64,000 nucleotides of DNA from Epidermidibacterium keratini. Its GTDB lineage: Bacteria > Actinomycetota > Actinomycetes > Mycobacteriales > Antricoccaceae. The notes under the pieces were generated by a model that was given only the letters and a program-made list of their open reading frames with translations, was not told the origin of the DNA and made no database searches. Of this stretch, positions 39,379 to 48,931 are shown piece after piece. The stretch is taken from contig NZ_CP047156.1 of NCBI RefSeq assembly GCF_009834025.1, forward strand, positions 1,302,001-1,366,000. The letters run 5' to 3'. Each line of letters begins with the position of its first letter. Position 1 is the stretch's first letter. The position numbers and the translations under genes are program-made.

Positions 39379-39915
39379 ATGCATCTCAACCCTTACGGCG
39401 AGTACGCCGTCGTGATGGCCGCCTCACTGGCCAACGACTGGCCGGCCGACCGTGCCGGAATCGAGGGCCGGGTCCGCGAGCACGGGATGACGATGACCTT
39501 CGAGGAGACCGCCGACGACTACGCGGGCACCCGGGCCGTCATCGACAGCTGGCTTCGGGTGGTTGATACCGATGACCCGGGCGAGAGGGCCGAGCTACTC
39601 AACGCCCAGCTGGCGGCGGTGGCGGCGTACCCCCGCCTGACCGACCACGACAACGAGGGCTGGCACCTGCACTACCGCGACGACTACCGCGATCTGCCGC
39701 GGGTGCTGGCCTCGGTGATCAGCGTGGGTACGGCGCTGCACCTGACGACCCGCGGGATGCACCGGCTCGGTCGGTGCGCGGCCGGCGAGGAGCCGGGCGA
39801 CCCGTGCCGCAACGTCGTTGTGGATGTCACGCGCGGCGGGCGGCAGCGCTACTGCTCTGTGCGGTGCGCCAACCGGGCCGCCGTACGCCGCCACCGGGCC
39901 CGCGAGTCTGACTGA
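39379..39915 (+). CDS. CGNR/ABATE-type zinc-finger protein
   Basis: A 178-aa protein. The N-terminal part (LNPYGEYAVVMAASLANDWP, AGTRAVIDSWLRVVDTDD) resembles the ABATE stress domain; the C-terminus carries the zinc finger RYCSVRCANRAAVRRHRARE with an upstream Cys (DPCRNVVVDVTRGGRQ). In this copy the CGNR signature reads C-A-N-R. Probably a DNA-binding regulator. It is divergent from the small CxCG gene. Confidence 0.85.
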   Translation: MHLNPYGEYAVVMAASLANDWPADRAGIEGRVREHGMTMTFEETADDYAGTRAVIDSWLRVVDTDDPGERAELLNAQLAAVAAYPRLTDHDNEGWHLHYRDDYRDLPRVLASVISVGTALHLTTRGMHRLGRCAAGEEPGDPCRNVVVDVTRGGRQRYCSVRCANRAAVRRHRARESD

Positions 39916-40000
39916 CCATCCCTCTGGCCATCTGCGGTGCGCAGGCATCGACTAACGCGACCGTGCGAAGTACGGTGTGAGCACCGGAAAGGCGGTCGCG

Positions 40001-40864
40001 ATGAAGGCAAAGCTGATAGTCGCCGGTGCCGCCATCTTCACCGTCGTCGTCGCGGTCGCGGCGCTGTTCCTGACCGGAGTGCTGCCGCCGACGGACTCCT
40101 CGGCCGCGGACTCGACCACGACAGCGAGCGAGACGATCCCCCCGATACCGCCCACCTCGAGCGCGCCGGTACCACTCGCCCGCACGTTGCTGTCGATCGA
40201 CGAGACCGGCAACGTCGTACTCGCCAGGACAGGCAGCTGTGACAGCGGCACACCGGCTTCGGTGCAGACGATCACGCCAGGCGGCGAGGTGACAGACATG
40301 CCAAACCCGCCCGCTGAGGTACTTCGGGTCGTCGCCAACAACGGGTTCGCCTTCATGGTGGGCGCCGACGCCGCGTGCGAGGTCGTGGCGTACTCCAACG
40401 ACGACGCAGGCTCCTGGATCAGCGGCAGCGCCGAACCGTCCAACTGGTGGTATCTCCCGCCGGGCGGCCTCGGCCCGAACCTGGAGTCCGGTGCCGGACC
40501 GGTGTACGTCGACTGCACCGTCGTCGCGATCTCGGTGCTGCAGGTGTCGAACATTCTCGTGGGCTGCGACGACGGCCGGATCCGAGCGACGGCTAACCGC
40601 GGCCTGACGTGGACCGATCCCGGAAGCCTGCCGGGTCTGGTCGATCTCGCCTTCACCGATCCGCAGACCGGTTTTGCACTCGCCCCGACGGACGACTGCG
40701 CGGGCGCCGTACTCCAGACCACCGACGGCGGTGCGAGCTGGGCGCAGCTGGCATGCATCGACAACGCACAGCCGGGAGCCCTCGCGGTCTCGGGATCGCA
40801 GTTCGCCGCGGTGGTCGGCGACAAGCTCTGGCGTAGCGACGACGGCGCGACCTGGACCGCGTAG
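40001..40864 (+). CDS. Exported or membrane-anchored beta-propeller-like protein
   Basis: A 287-aa protein with a signal anchor (AKLIVAGAAIFTVVVAVAAL), a Ser/Thr/Pro linker and a beta-rich ectodomain with BNR/Asp-box-like repeats (SNDDAGSWISG, TANRGLTWTDPG, TTDGGASWAQL, RSDDGATWTA), the pattern of sialidase-type propellers without visible catalytic residues. Function unknown. A GTG at 39977 is an alternative start. Confidence 0.78.
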   Translation: MKAKLIVAGAAIFTVVVAVAALFLTGVLPPTDSSAADSTTTASETIPPIPPTSSAPVPLARTLLSIDETGNVVLARTGSCDSGTPASVQTITPGGEVTDMPNPPAEVLRVVANNGFAFMVGADAACEVVAYSNDDAGSWISGSAEPSNWWYLPPGGLGPNLESGAGPVYVDCTVVAISVLQVSNILVGCDDGRIRATANRGLTWTDPGSLPGLVDLAFTDPQTGFALAPTDDCAGAVLQTTDGGASWAQLACIDNAQPGALAVSGSQFAAVVGDKLWRSDDGATWTA

Positions 40865-40872
40865 CACCGCAA

Positions 40873-41787
40873 TCAGGAGCGGGTGACGACGACGTTGCCG
40901 CGGGCGTGCCCGGTCTCGACGGCCGCGACTGCCTCGACCGCCCGCTCAAATGGATAGGTCGCGCTGATCTCGACGGTCAGCTCTGGGCCGCTCGCCAACG
41001 CCGCGCACGCCTCGAACACCTTGGTGGTACGCCGCCGCTCAACCCCTCCGCCGCCGTACTCGCCGGCAACATCGACGCTGGCGGTGCTGATGATCCGCCC
41101 GCCGCCTGCGAGGGCACTCGTCGCTTCGCGCAGTACGTCGAACCCGACGGTGTCAAGGATGGCATCGACCGGTCCGTCGGCGGAGTCGCGCACGCGCGAG
41201 ACCCAGCCGTCGCCGGACACGACGGGGATGCCGCCGAAGCTCACGATGGCGTCCGACTTCGCGGCGGACGCCGCGCCGATCACCCGAATCCCCCGCGCAG
41301 CGGCGATCTGCACCGCACTCGAGCCGACTCCCCCGCCGGCGCCGATGATGAGCAGCGTGCTGCCGGGCGGGAGCGCGAACTCGTCGATCGCGTCGTACGC
41401 CGTACCCACCGAGACGGGGATGCTCGCCGCCTCTGCCCACGACAGCCCTTCCGGCTTCGCGGCCGTCGACGCGGCGTTCAGCAGCACCGACTCGGCCACC
41501 GTCCCGGTGCCGGCAGCGGCGGCGCCGAAGACGTGATCACCCACGGCGACATCCGACACCCCCGATCCGACCGCGGTGACGACGCCGGACGCCTCGCGTC
41601 CGACGGCCATGGGGAACTCGACCGGGAAGCCCGGGTTGGACCCGTTACGGACTTTGATGTCGGCCGGGTTGATCCCCGACGCGCGCAGGTCGATCACCAC
41701 CTGCCCCTCGCCGGGAGACGGATCAGGAACGTCGAGCTCGCTGAGCACCTCGGGTCCGCCGTACTCGCGAAAACCCAGAATCCGCAT
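40873..41787 (-). CDS. NADP-dependent zinc-independent alcohol/quinone oxidoreductase
   Basis: A 304-aa MDR-family enzyme: PSPGEGQVVIDLRASGINPA, MAVGREASGVVTAVGSGVSD and the nucleotide-binding LLIIGAGGGVGSSAVQIAAA. No structural-zinc cysteine cluster is visible, so it fits the quinone oxidoreductase branch. Substrate unknown. It is convergent with the propeller gene. Confidence 0.9.
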   Translation of the reverse strand: MRILGFREYGGPEVLSELDVPDPSPGEGQVVIDLRASGINPADIKVRNGSNPGFPVEFPMAVGREASGVVTAVGSGVSDVAVGDHVFGAAAAGTGTVAESVLLNAASTAAKPEGLSWAEAASIPVSVGTAYDAIDEFALPPGSTLLIIGAGGGVGSSAVQIAAARGIRVIGAASAAKSDAIVSFGGIPVVSGDGWVSRVRDSADGPVDAILDTVGFDVLREATSALAGGGRIISTASVDVAGEYGGGGVERRRTTKVFEACAALASGPELTVEISATYPFERAVEAVAAVETGHARGNVVVTRS

Positions 41788-41906
41788 GAACCCTCCTCAG
41801 GCGTGGTCTTCTCATCCCACACCCCGGCGGCGCGGACGGCAACCGCGGGTCCGTTCAGCCCCACGTGCTCCACGTGCTCCGCCTGCCCCGCCTGCTCGTC
41901 GTGACC

Positions 41907-41930
41907 TGCGGTGGGTTACGCCCCGCTCAT
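41907..41930. repeat. Half copy of the 53-nt element
   Basis: CTGCGGTGGGTTACGCCCCG and four further bases match the first half of the full element at 41938 at 21 of 24 positions. The two lie head to tail. The rest of the 275-bp gap 41788-42062 shows no gene. Confidence 0.65.
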
Positions 41931-41937
41931 GCCACGT

Positions 41938-41990
41938 GCGGTGCGTTACGCCCCGCTCTGGGGCGATTATCGGGGTGAAAGGCACCGCGA
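41938..41990. repeat. 53-nt structured repeat, copy 1
   Basis: Outer stem GCGGTGC/GCACCGC, inner stem CGCCCC/GGGGCG. It aligns without gaps to 48545-48597: 38 of 53 positions agree by hand count, and one outer pair changes from C-G to G-C. It lies upstream of the 104-aa gene at 42063. Confidence 0.7.
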
Positions 41991-42062
41991 GTCGCGGGGT
42001 AGGCGACGGAGGCCGAGAGCGTGAGACCGCCGGACCAGGCCGTCTCGACATAGTGTTGAGGC

Positions 42063-42377
42063 ATGGCTTTGCGCAACGCACGCGACATCACGACCGCACC
42101 GCTGACCGCCGCGGGGCTGATTGGCGGCTACGTCACCGCCCGCGAGACCGGGATCCGCCCGCTGGGCGGCGTCGTACTCGCCGGCGCCGGACTGCTCGCC
42201 GGCCGCACCTGGCTGGCCAAGACCGGACCGGCGACGACCGCAGCGCTGAGCGCGATCTACCTCGGCGGGTTTGGCGCCTCGCACCCGTTAGCGAAGAAGA
42301 TCGGCGCGTGGCCCTCCGTGCTCGCCGTCTCCGGTGCCGCCGCTGCCGCCGCGCACTTCCTCTCCGACCGCCGCTAG
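42063..42377 (+). CDS. Small membrane protein, unknown function
   Basis: A 104-aa protein with several short hydrophobic segments (TAPLTAAGLIGGYVTARETG, LGGVVLAGAGLLAGRTWLAK, TTAALSAIYLGGFGASHPLA, WPSVLAVSGAAAAAAHFLSD). Similar small proteins are widespread in actinomycetes without known role. Its last 90 bp overlap the 3' end of the convergent DMT exporter. Confidence 0.75.
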   Translation: MALRNARDITTAPLTAAGLIGGYVTARETGIRPLGGVVLAGAGLLAGRTWLAKTGPATTAALSAIYLGGFGASHPLAKKIGAWPSVLAVSGAAAAAAHFLSDRR

Positions 42378-43259
42378 CACCGAGCGCGACCGACGGGGAC
42401 GCACGCGGCTGATCCCCACGCCGAGCAGGCACATCGCGCCACCCACCAACGTGAGCGCCGTCGGCGTCTCGGCCAAGAACAGCCAGGACAGCACGATCGT
42501 GATGGCGGGTACGGCGTACGACGTCATGCTCGTGCGCCCAGCCGACACTCGAGTCAGCACGTAGGCCCAGGTGGCAAACGCGATCGCGGTCGGGAACACG
42601 CCGAGATAGACCACGCCCCACGTCGCGGCCGCTGGCGCCTCGGCGATCTGGCCGACCAACGACGGCGCCCACGGCAGCAGCACGACCGTGCCGGCGATCG
42701 CCGCGAGCCACGTGATCGTCAGCCCGTCGACCGATCCGAGCAGCCGCTTTTGGATCAGCGTGCTTCCGGCGTAGAGCACGGCCGCCAGGATCGCCAGCAG
42801 TACGCCGATCAGCGTCGCGTGCGAGCTCGAGCTGCTGAGCCCGATCAGCACGACCCCGGCGAAGGACAGCGGCGCGCCGATCAGCAGCGCCCGCGGAAAC
42901 CCTTCGCCCAGGAACAACCCGGCACCGAGCACGACCAGCAGCGGCGCGAGGTTGACCAGCATCGCGGCGGTTCCGGCGTCGATCTCGCGCTCGGCGGCGT
43001 TGAGCGCGACGTTGTAGGCGCCGAACCACGCGATGCCCATCGCCGCGATCCCGGCCCAGGTGCGCCGCGGCGGGATACGAATCCCTCGGCGTACGACGAA
43101 GACCGTGAGCGCGGCCGTGCCGACGAGCATCCGCAGTAGCGACAGCTCGCCGGGACCGTAGGACTGCACGCCATAGCGGAGTACGACGAACGCCGAGGCC
43201 CACAGCACCACGGTGGTCGCTGCGGCTGCGGCAATGCGGAACGGCTCGGATGACCTCAC
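42288..43259 (-). CDS. EamA/DMT-family transporter
   Basis: A 323-aa, ten-helix drug/metabolite exporter with two EamA repeats: AAATTVVLWASAFVVLRYGV with GELSLLRMLVGTAALTVF, and LIGVLLAILAAVLYAGSTLI with SYAVPAITIVLSWLFLAETP. The final ~25 hydrophilic residues (GGSGGTGDGEHGGPRADLLR) lie in the overlap with the convergent 104-aa gene and look like a tail gained by loss of an earlier stop. Start is a GTG. Substrate unknown. Confidence 0.88.
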   Translation of the reverse strand: MRSSEPFRIAAAAATTVVLWASAFVVLRYGVQSYGPGELSLLRMLVGTAALTVFVVRRGIRIPPRRTWAGIAAMGIAWFGAYNVALNAAEREIDAGTAAMLVNLAPLLVVLGAGLFLGEGFPRALLIGAPLSFAGVVLIGLSSSSSHATLIGVLLAILAAVLYAGSTLIQKRLLGSVDGLTITWLAAIAGTVVLLPWAPSLVGQIAEAPAAATWGVVYLGVFPTAIAFATWAYVLTRVSAGRTSMTSYAVPAITIVLSWLFLAETPTALTLVGGAMCLLGVGISRVRPRRSRSVLAAVGEEVRGGSGGTGDGEHGGPRADLLR

Positions 43260-43288
43260 GCATCAACGGTGCCCGTCGCGATCGCCAA

Positions 43289-43337
43289 GGTCTAGCGAAA
43301 TTCGCTTACGCACCGTGCAGCCCCGCTTACGAATGCG
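43289..43337. repeat. 49-nt repeat, copy 1
   Basis: Begins GGTCTAGCGAA and contains ACGCACCGTGCAG; 41 of 49 positions agree with 48657-48705. It lies between the EamA start and the PTS IIA stop. Confidence 0.72.
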
Positions 43338-43355
43338 GCGGCGACGTCGATCCGG

Positions 43356-43826
43356 TTACGGGCCGACGAAAAGCAGGTCGCCAACGCCGACGGCGCCGCC
43401 GATCGCCTCGCTGGCGACCGATCCCTTGGCGCCGTCCATCAGCACCACCGGCACGACCGGGGAGACGTCCTGTCCGCCCGCCGAGGACGGCAGCGTGGCC
43501 GGGTCCCAGCTGATCATCGGGTCACCGGCGGCGACCTCGCTGCCCTGGACGGCGATCACCTCGAAGCCCTCGCCCTCGAGGCGGACGGTGTTGATGCCGA
43601 GGTGGACCAGGACGCCGACGCCGTCGCCCAGGATGACGAAGGCGTGCGGCATCACCTTGATCACCTTGCCGGCGATCGGCGAGACGACCGTCGTCGGTCC
43701 GGCGTCGGGTTCGATAGCCACGCCGGGACCGACCATCTCCTGCGCAAACACCGGGTCGGGCACGTCAGTAATCGCGATGACGCGGCCCGAGCAGGGAGCC
43801 AGCACTCGGAAGGAGGATGAGCTCAC
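43356..43826 (-). CDS. PTS glucose-family IIA component
   Basis: A 156-aa IIA(Glc)-type phosphocarrier. VLAPCSGRVIAITDVPDPVF, FAQEMVGPGVAIEP, and the phosphorylated-His region HAFVILGDGVGVLVHLGINT. It accepts phosphate from HPr and passes it to the IIB gene just upstream, whose stop overlaps this start (ATGA). Together with the IIC at 46112 it makes a split GlcNAc/glucose-type permease. Confidence 0.92.
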   Translation of the reverse strand: MSSSSFRVLAPCSGRVIAITDVPDPVFAQEMVGPGVAIEPDAGPTTVVSPIAGKVIKVMPHAFVILGDGVGVLVHLGINTVRLEGEGFEVIAVQGSEVAAGDPMISWDPATLPSSAGGQDVSPVVPVVLMDGAKGSVASEAIGGAVGVGDLLFVGP

Positions 43827-44056
43827 ATCAGGTCCTCGATGTCGTCGGCGAGGTTGTCGGCCTCGGGCCCGACGACGACCTGGACGACGGTTCCGTTAGC
43901 CATCACGCCGTGCGCACCTGCGGCCTTCAGCGCGGCCTGGTCGACGACCGAGCCGTCCTTGACCTCCGTGCGGAGCCGGGTAATGCAGGCCTCGATCTCG
44001 ACGACGTTGTCGGCGCCGCCGAGGCCGGCGAGGATCTGCTCTGCCTTGCTGCTCAT
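43823..44056 (-). CDS. PTS glucose-family IIB component
   Basis: A 77-aa IIB domain protein: AEQILAGLGGADNVVEIEAC, with the phosphorylated cysteine in EACITRLRTEVKDG, and MANGTVVQVVVGPEADNLAD. It lies between the SIS deaminase and IIA on the minus strand, probably one operon. In many species IIB is fused to IIC; here it is separate. Confidence 0.92.
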   Translation of the reverse strand: MSSKAEQILAGLGGADNVVEIEACITRLRTEVKDGSVVDQAALKAAGAHGVMANGTVVQVVVGPEADNLADDIEDLM

Positions 44057-44126
44057 CGTGGTGTTCCTTCCCTAGTGGATGGGCGTGCGGGTGCGCGTTT
44101 CTCTGGTGCTGCGCGGGGTGTGCGGT

Positions 44127-45191
44127 TCAGCCGGCGAACTCGGTCTGGGTGACTTTGCTCAGCCCGCGGGGGTTGTCGGGGTCCAGGCCCAGGCGACGCG
44201 CCATCTGCTCGATCATCAGCTGCGCCGGGACGATCGATGCGATGGGCTCGACGGCTTCGGACAGGTCGGGGCCGGGCAGGTGCAGGTCGCACAGCTCGGC
44301 GAACGTCGGCGTACCCCCGATCCCGAGCACTCGAGCGCCGCGGGCGTGCAGGTCGCGCACGAGGTCGGCCATCGGTTCGGCGAGCGGGCCGTGCGCGGCG
44401 GCGACCAGGACGGCGAGCAGGCCCTCGCTGACCACGGAGATCGGCCCGTGGCGCAGGTCGGCGTAGGAGTAGCCGCGCACCGGACGCAGGCAGGTCTCCT
44501 CCATCTTGAGCGCGGTCTCGAGCGCGGTGCCCAGCAGCAGGCCGCGGCCGGAGACGACCACCTGGTCGGCGACGGCCAGCGCCTCCGCAGCGGCCGCGAC
44601 GTCGACCTGCAGGAGGCGGCTGACCGCGTCGGGCACCTGGTCGAGGTCGCCCGCGAGGGCCTCACCCGACGACAGAGCGTCGGCGAGTACGCCGAGTGCG
44701 ACCATCTGGGTCAGGTAGGTCTTCGTCGCCGGCACCGCGACCTCGGGGCCGGCTTGCGTCACGAGCGCGACGTCCGCGGACTGCGCGAGCGGCGAGCCAT
44801 CGACGTTGGTGATCGCGACGGTGGCCGCGCCGCAGGCTCGCGCCCACTGCTGGGTCTGGACGATCTCGGCGGTCGAACCGGACTGCGACACCGACACGAC
44901 CACCGTGTCGGACAGGTCCAGGTTCGCCTGGTAGTGGGTCGCCACGCTCGGTGCCGCGAGCGCGGTGGGAACCTCGGCCACGACCTCGAGCAGGTAGCGG
45001 CCGTAGATCGCGGCGTTGTCGCTCGACCCGCGGGCGGCAAGCAGCACGCGGCGCCGCCCCTGGGCTAGCTCGCGCAGACTCTCGCGCTGCGGCATGAGGC
45101 GCTCGAGGGTACGCCGGGCGGCCGCCGGCTGCTCGGCGATCTCCGCGGACATCTGCGTGCCGGTCGGCGTACTGCTCGCGCTGCTCTCCAT
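44127..45191 (-). CDS. SIS-domain glucosamine-6-phosphate deaminase-like protein (NagB-II type)
   Basis: A 354-aa protein with two SIS domains: RRVLLAARGSSDNAAIYGRY, SDTVVVSVSQSGSTAEIVQT, QVVVSGRGLLLGTALETALK and MEETCLRPVRGYSYADLRHG. It lacks the glutaminase domain of GlmS, as NagB-II/AgaS-type deaminases do. In this cluster it most likely converts glucosamine-6-phosphate to fructose-6-phosphate after NagA. First gene of the minus-strand nag operon, divergent from gntR. Confidence 0.87.
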   Translation of the reverse strand: MESSASSTPTGTQMSAEIAEQPAAARRTLERLMPQRESLRELAQGRRRVLLAARGSSDNAAIYGRYLLEVVAEVPTALAAPSVATHYQANLDLSDTVVVSVSQSGSTAEIVQTQQWARACGAATVAITNVDGSPLAQSADVALVTQAGPEVAVPATKTYLTQMVALGVLADALSSGEALAGDLDQVPDAVSRLLQVDVAAAAEALAVADQVVVSGRGLLLGTALETALKMEETCLRPVRGYSYADLRHGPISVVSEGLLAVLVAAAHGPLAEPMADLVRDLHARGARVLGIGGTPTFAELCDLHLPGPDLSEAVEPIASIVPAQLMIEQMARRLGLDPDNPRGLSKVTQTEFAG

Positions 45192-45235
45192 CGCGTGTCC
45201 TTGACAAGGTCGGGGTGTCGCCGCCATGCTCGGCA

Positions 45236-45266
45236 ACTGGTACGTACCAGACCGTACCAATGGTGG
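45236..45266. promoter_or_regulatory. DasR/NagR-like operator between divergent nag operons
   Basis: ACTGGTACGTACCAGA (45236-45251) contains the perfect palindrome CTGGTACGTACCAG and has the ACTGGT-N4-ACCAGT layout of actinobacterial dre sites (DasR). A second, weaker half pair (TACCAATGGT, about 45255-45264) follows. It lies 45 bp from the deaminase start and 57 bp from the gntR start, so one repressor could control both directions. Confidence 0.72.
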
Positions 45267-45307
45267 CGCGAAACGTCGAGATGCTCAACCAGACGCAGGG
45301 AGGTGCG

Positions 45308-46054
45308 ATGCCGCGCACGATCGACGACGGCCCCCGGCCTAAGCACACCCAGCTCAGCGACGTGCTGGCCTCGCTGGCAACGAGCGAGCTCGGCCCGGGC
45401 GCCGCGATCCCTTCCGAGCGCGAGCTGATGGCGACGTACGACGTCTCGCGCGCAACCGTGCGCAAGGCCATCGACAGCCTCGTCGCCGGCGGACTGCTCC
45501 ACCGCGTCCAAGGCAAGGGAACCTTCGTGGCTCGCCCGCGCCTAGAGAGCAACCTGCACCTCGCGTCATTCTCCGAGGAGATGCGCCGCCGCGGACTCAC
45601 CCCGTCGACCCGGCTGATGCTCGTCGACGAGGAGCGACCCCCGGCGGAGGTGGCCAAGGCGCTGCGGCTCGACGCCCGCGGCACGGCCTGGCGGATCGAC
45701 CGCGTCCGGCTCGCCGACGACCAGCCGATGGCGATCGAGCAAGGGTGGTATCCCTGCTCGCTGCTGCCCGACCTCGACACCGCCGACCTCACCGGCTCGC
45801 TCTACACGCTGTTGGCCGACCGCTACGGCCTGATCATCGACACCGCCGAGCAGACGCTCTGGGGCGAGTCGGCCGAGGGCGCGACCGCTCGGCGCCTGGA
45901 TGCGCCGCTGCACACGCCGCTGCTGGTGTTCCGGCGCGTGTCCAGCGCGGCCGGCCAGCCAGTCGAGTACGTCGTTTCGCGCTACCGCGGCGACCGCTAC
46001 CAGATCCACATGAGCCTCGGCGCAACTCCCACGAACACCACAGCACCCCGATAA
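45308..46054 (+). CDS. GntR/HutC-family regulator (NagR/DasR-like)
   Basis: A 248-aa regulator. N-terminal winged helix: AAIPSERELMATYDVSRATV, RKAIDSLVAGGLLHRVQGKG, TFVARPRLES. C-terminal UTRA effector domain: HLASFSEEMRRRGLTPSTRL, ARGTAWRIDRVRLADDQPMA, EYVVSRYRGDRYQI. Phosphorylated amino sugars are the usual ligands of nag-linked members. The ATG at 45308 follows GGGAGGTGCG; ATG 45281 is an alternative. It heads the plus-strand nag operon. Confidence 0.9.
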   Translation: MPRTIDDGPRPKHTQLSDVLASLATSELGPGAAIPSERELMATYDVSRATVRKAIDSLVAGGLLHRVQGKGTFVARPRLESNLHLASFSEEMRRRGLTPSTRLMLVDEERPPAEVAKALRLDARGTAWRIDRVRLADDQPMAIEQGWYPCSLLPDLDTADLTGSLYTLLADRYGLIIDTAEQTLWGESAEGATARRLDAPLHTPLLVFRRVSSAAGQPVEYVVSRYRGDRYQIHMSLGATPTNTTAPR

Positions 46055-46111
46055 CGCCGTACCACCCGCACGAGATCCGCACGAGATCCGCACCAGAAGG
46101 GACCACATCCG

Positions 46112-47375
<1,264 letters not shown>

Positions 47376-47389
<14 letters not shown>

Positions 47390-48518
47390 CCTGCTCACCT
47401 CAGCACAGGTAGTCACCCCGGAGCGCGTGCTCGCGCCGGGGTGGCTGCTCGTCGACGGCGACCGCATCGCCGAGGTCGGCGAGGGCGCGCCGCCACGCTC
47501 CCCCGACCTCGACCTCGACGCGGCCACCGTCGTACCCGGCTTCGTCGACCTCCACGTCCACGGCGGTGGTGGCGCGTCGTTCGATACTGGTACGGCGGAC
47601 TCCGCGCTCACCGTCGCCGACGCCCACCTCGCGCACGGCACCACGTCAATGGCCGCGAGCCTGGTGACCGACACGCACGACCGGATGATCGACGCGGTGC
47701 GCGAGCTCGCCGAGCTCGTCCGAGACGGCCGGCTCGCGGGGGTGCACCTGGAAGGTCCGTGGCTGAGTCCGCGGCGGTCGGGGGCACACCAGCCGGGATC
47801 GCTGTCGGTGCCGGACCCAGCATCGGTCGAGTCGCTGCTTGCGGCCGGCGACGGTGCGGTCCGGATGGTCACCCTGGCGCCCGAGCTGCCCGGCGGCATC
47901 GACGCCGTACGCCAGCTGACCAATGCCGGTGTCGTGGCGGCGATCGGCCACACCGACGCGACCTATGACGTCACTCGCGAGGCGCTCGATGCCGGCGCTC
48001 GCCTCGGCACGCACCTCTTCAACGCGATGCGTCCGCTGCACCATCGCGACCCTGGGCCGGTCGGCGCGCTCCTGGAATCTTCTGCTGATGTCGAGCTCAT
48101 CGCCGATGGCGTCCACCTGCACCCGGCCGTGCTGCGCACTGTCTTCGCGGCCAAACCGGGCCACTGCATCCTCGTCACCGACGCGATGGCCGCGGCCGGT
48201 GCGCCGGATGGCGACTACCAGCTCGGCCCGATGGCGATCGAAGTTCGCGATGGTGTCGCGCGGCTCGCCGACGGCACCGGCAACGGGGCGATCGCGGGCT
48301 CCACGCTCACGATGGACGCCGCGGTCCGGTACGCCGTACGAACCGCCGGTCTGCCACTGCTTGATGTCGTCCACGCCGCGAGCACGGCACCGGCTCGCGC
48401 CTGGGGGCTGTGCGACGTGGGCGCGATCGAGCCCGGCCGCCGCGCGGATCTCGTGGTGCTCGATGCCGACCTCGACGTCGTACGAGTGATGCGCGCGGGC
48501 ACATGCGTCAGCCGCTGA
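47376..48518 (+). CDS. nagA: N-acetylglucosamine-6-phosphate deacetylase
   Basis: A 380-aa amidohydrolase. Metal- and substrate-site motifs: PGFVDLHVHGGGGASFDTGT, GVHLEGPWLSPRRSGAHQPG, VVAAIGHTDATYDVTREALD, LGTHLFNAMRPLHHRDPGPV and ILVTDAMAAAGAPDGDYQLG. It releases acetate from GlcNAc-6-P to give glucosamine-6-P for the SIS deaminase. GTG at 47376 or 47382 may be the start; both overlap the IIC gene, so translation is coupled. Confidence 0.94.
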
Positions 48519-48544
48519 GCCCGGGGAGCCGCTTTCTCGCGACG

Positions 48545-48597
48545 AGCGGTGGGTTTACCACCGCTATCGGGCGGTTATCGGTGTCGAATCCACCGCA
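48545..48597. repeat. 53-nt structured repeat, copy 2
   Basis: Outer stem GCGGTGG/CCACCGC; shares TTATCGG and CGCT at the same columns with copy 1 at 41938. It starts 27 bp after the nagA stop. The 333-bp gap 48519-48851 holds this element, the 49-nt repeat and a direct repeat, but no clear gene. Confidence 0.7.
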
Positions 48598-48656
48598 CGT
48601 CGGCGCGGCTTGATCCGGCGCCTCGGCCAGGAACAGCCACTCGCGGCGACCGGCGA

Positions 48657-48705
48657 GGTCTAGCGAAGTTTCCTAACGCACCGTGCAGTCACGCATACGA
48701 GTGCG
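48657..48705. repeat. 49-nt repeat, copy 2
   Basis: Begins GGTCTAGCGAA and contains ACGCACCGTGCAG; 41 of 49 positions agree with 43289-43337. It directly precedes a second repeat (48710-48752). Confidence 0.72.
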
Positions 48706-48709
48706 CGGT

Positions 48710-48752
48710 CCACCGCGGCAATGCACGTGCGACGCCTGGATTGCGCCCTCGC
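48710..48752 (+). repeat. Direct repeat flanking the aldo-keto reductase, left copy
   Basis: CCACCGCGGCAATGC ... CGCCTGGATTGCGCCCTCGC. The right copy at 49785-49823 differs by three A/G changes and a missing ACGT. Confidence 0.75.
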
Positions 48753-48851
48753 CGGCCGAGTGCGGCAGCGACGAACCCGAACCCTGCCTGCCTTCTGCTC
48801 TGCTACCGTCGAGTTGTTCGGACAAGGGGCGCGCGAGTCCGAGGAGCAGTA

Positions 48852-48926
48852 ATGATCGAGACCGCACAGTTCGTGCTCGTCAAGGCCACACCCGACGTGC
48901 TCGCCGACAAGCTGCCCGGGGAGTGA
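48852..48926 (+). CDS. Possible 24-aa leader or remnant ORF
   Basis: ATG after a good GAGGAG, reading IETAQFVLVKATPDVLADKL-PGE, stop at 48926, five bases before the aldo-keto reductase ATG. It may be a small coupled peptide or the remnant of a larger gene. The coding claim rests only on the ribosome-binding site and spacing. Confidence 0.4.
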   Translation: MIETAQFVLVKATPDVLADKLPGE

Positions 48927-48931
48927 CCGCC

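Noticed and set aside
45211-45216. TTGACA as a -35 box for the gntR operon
   Set aside because: No convincing -10 hexamer lies 16-18 bp downstream, so I do not call a promoter.
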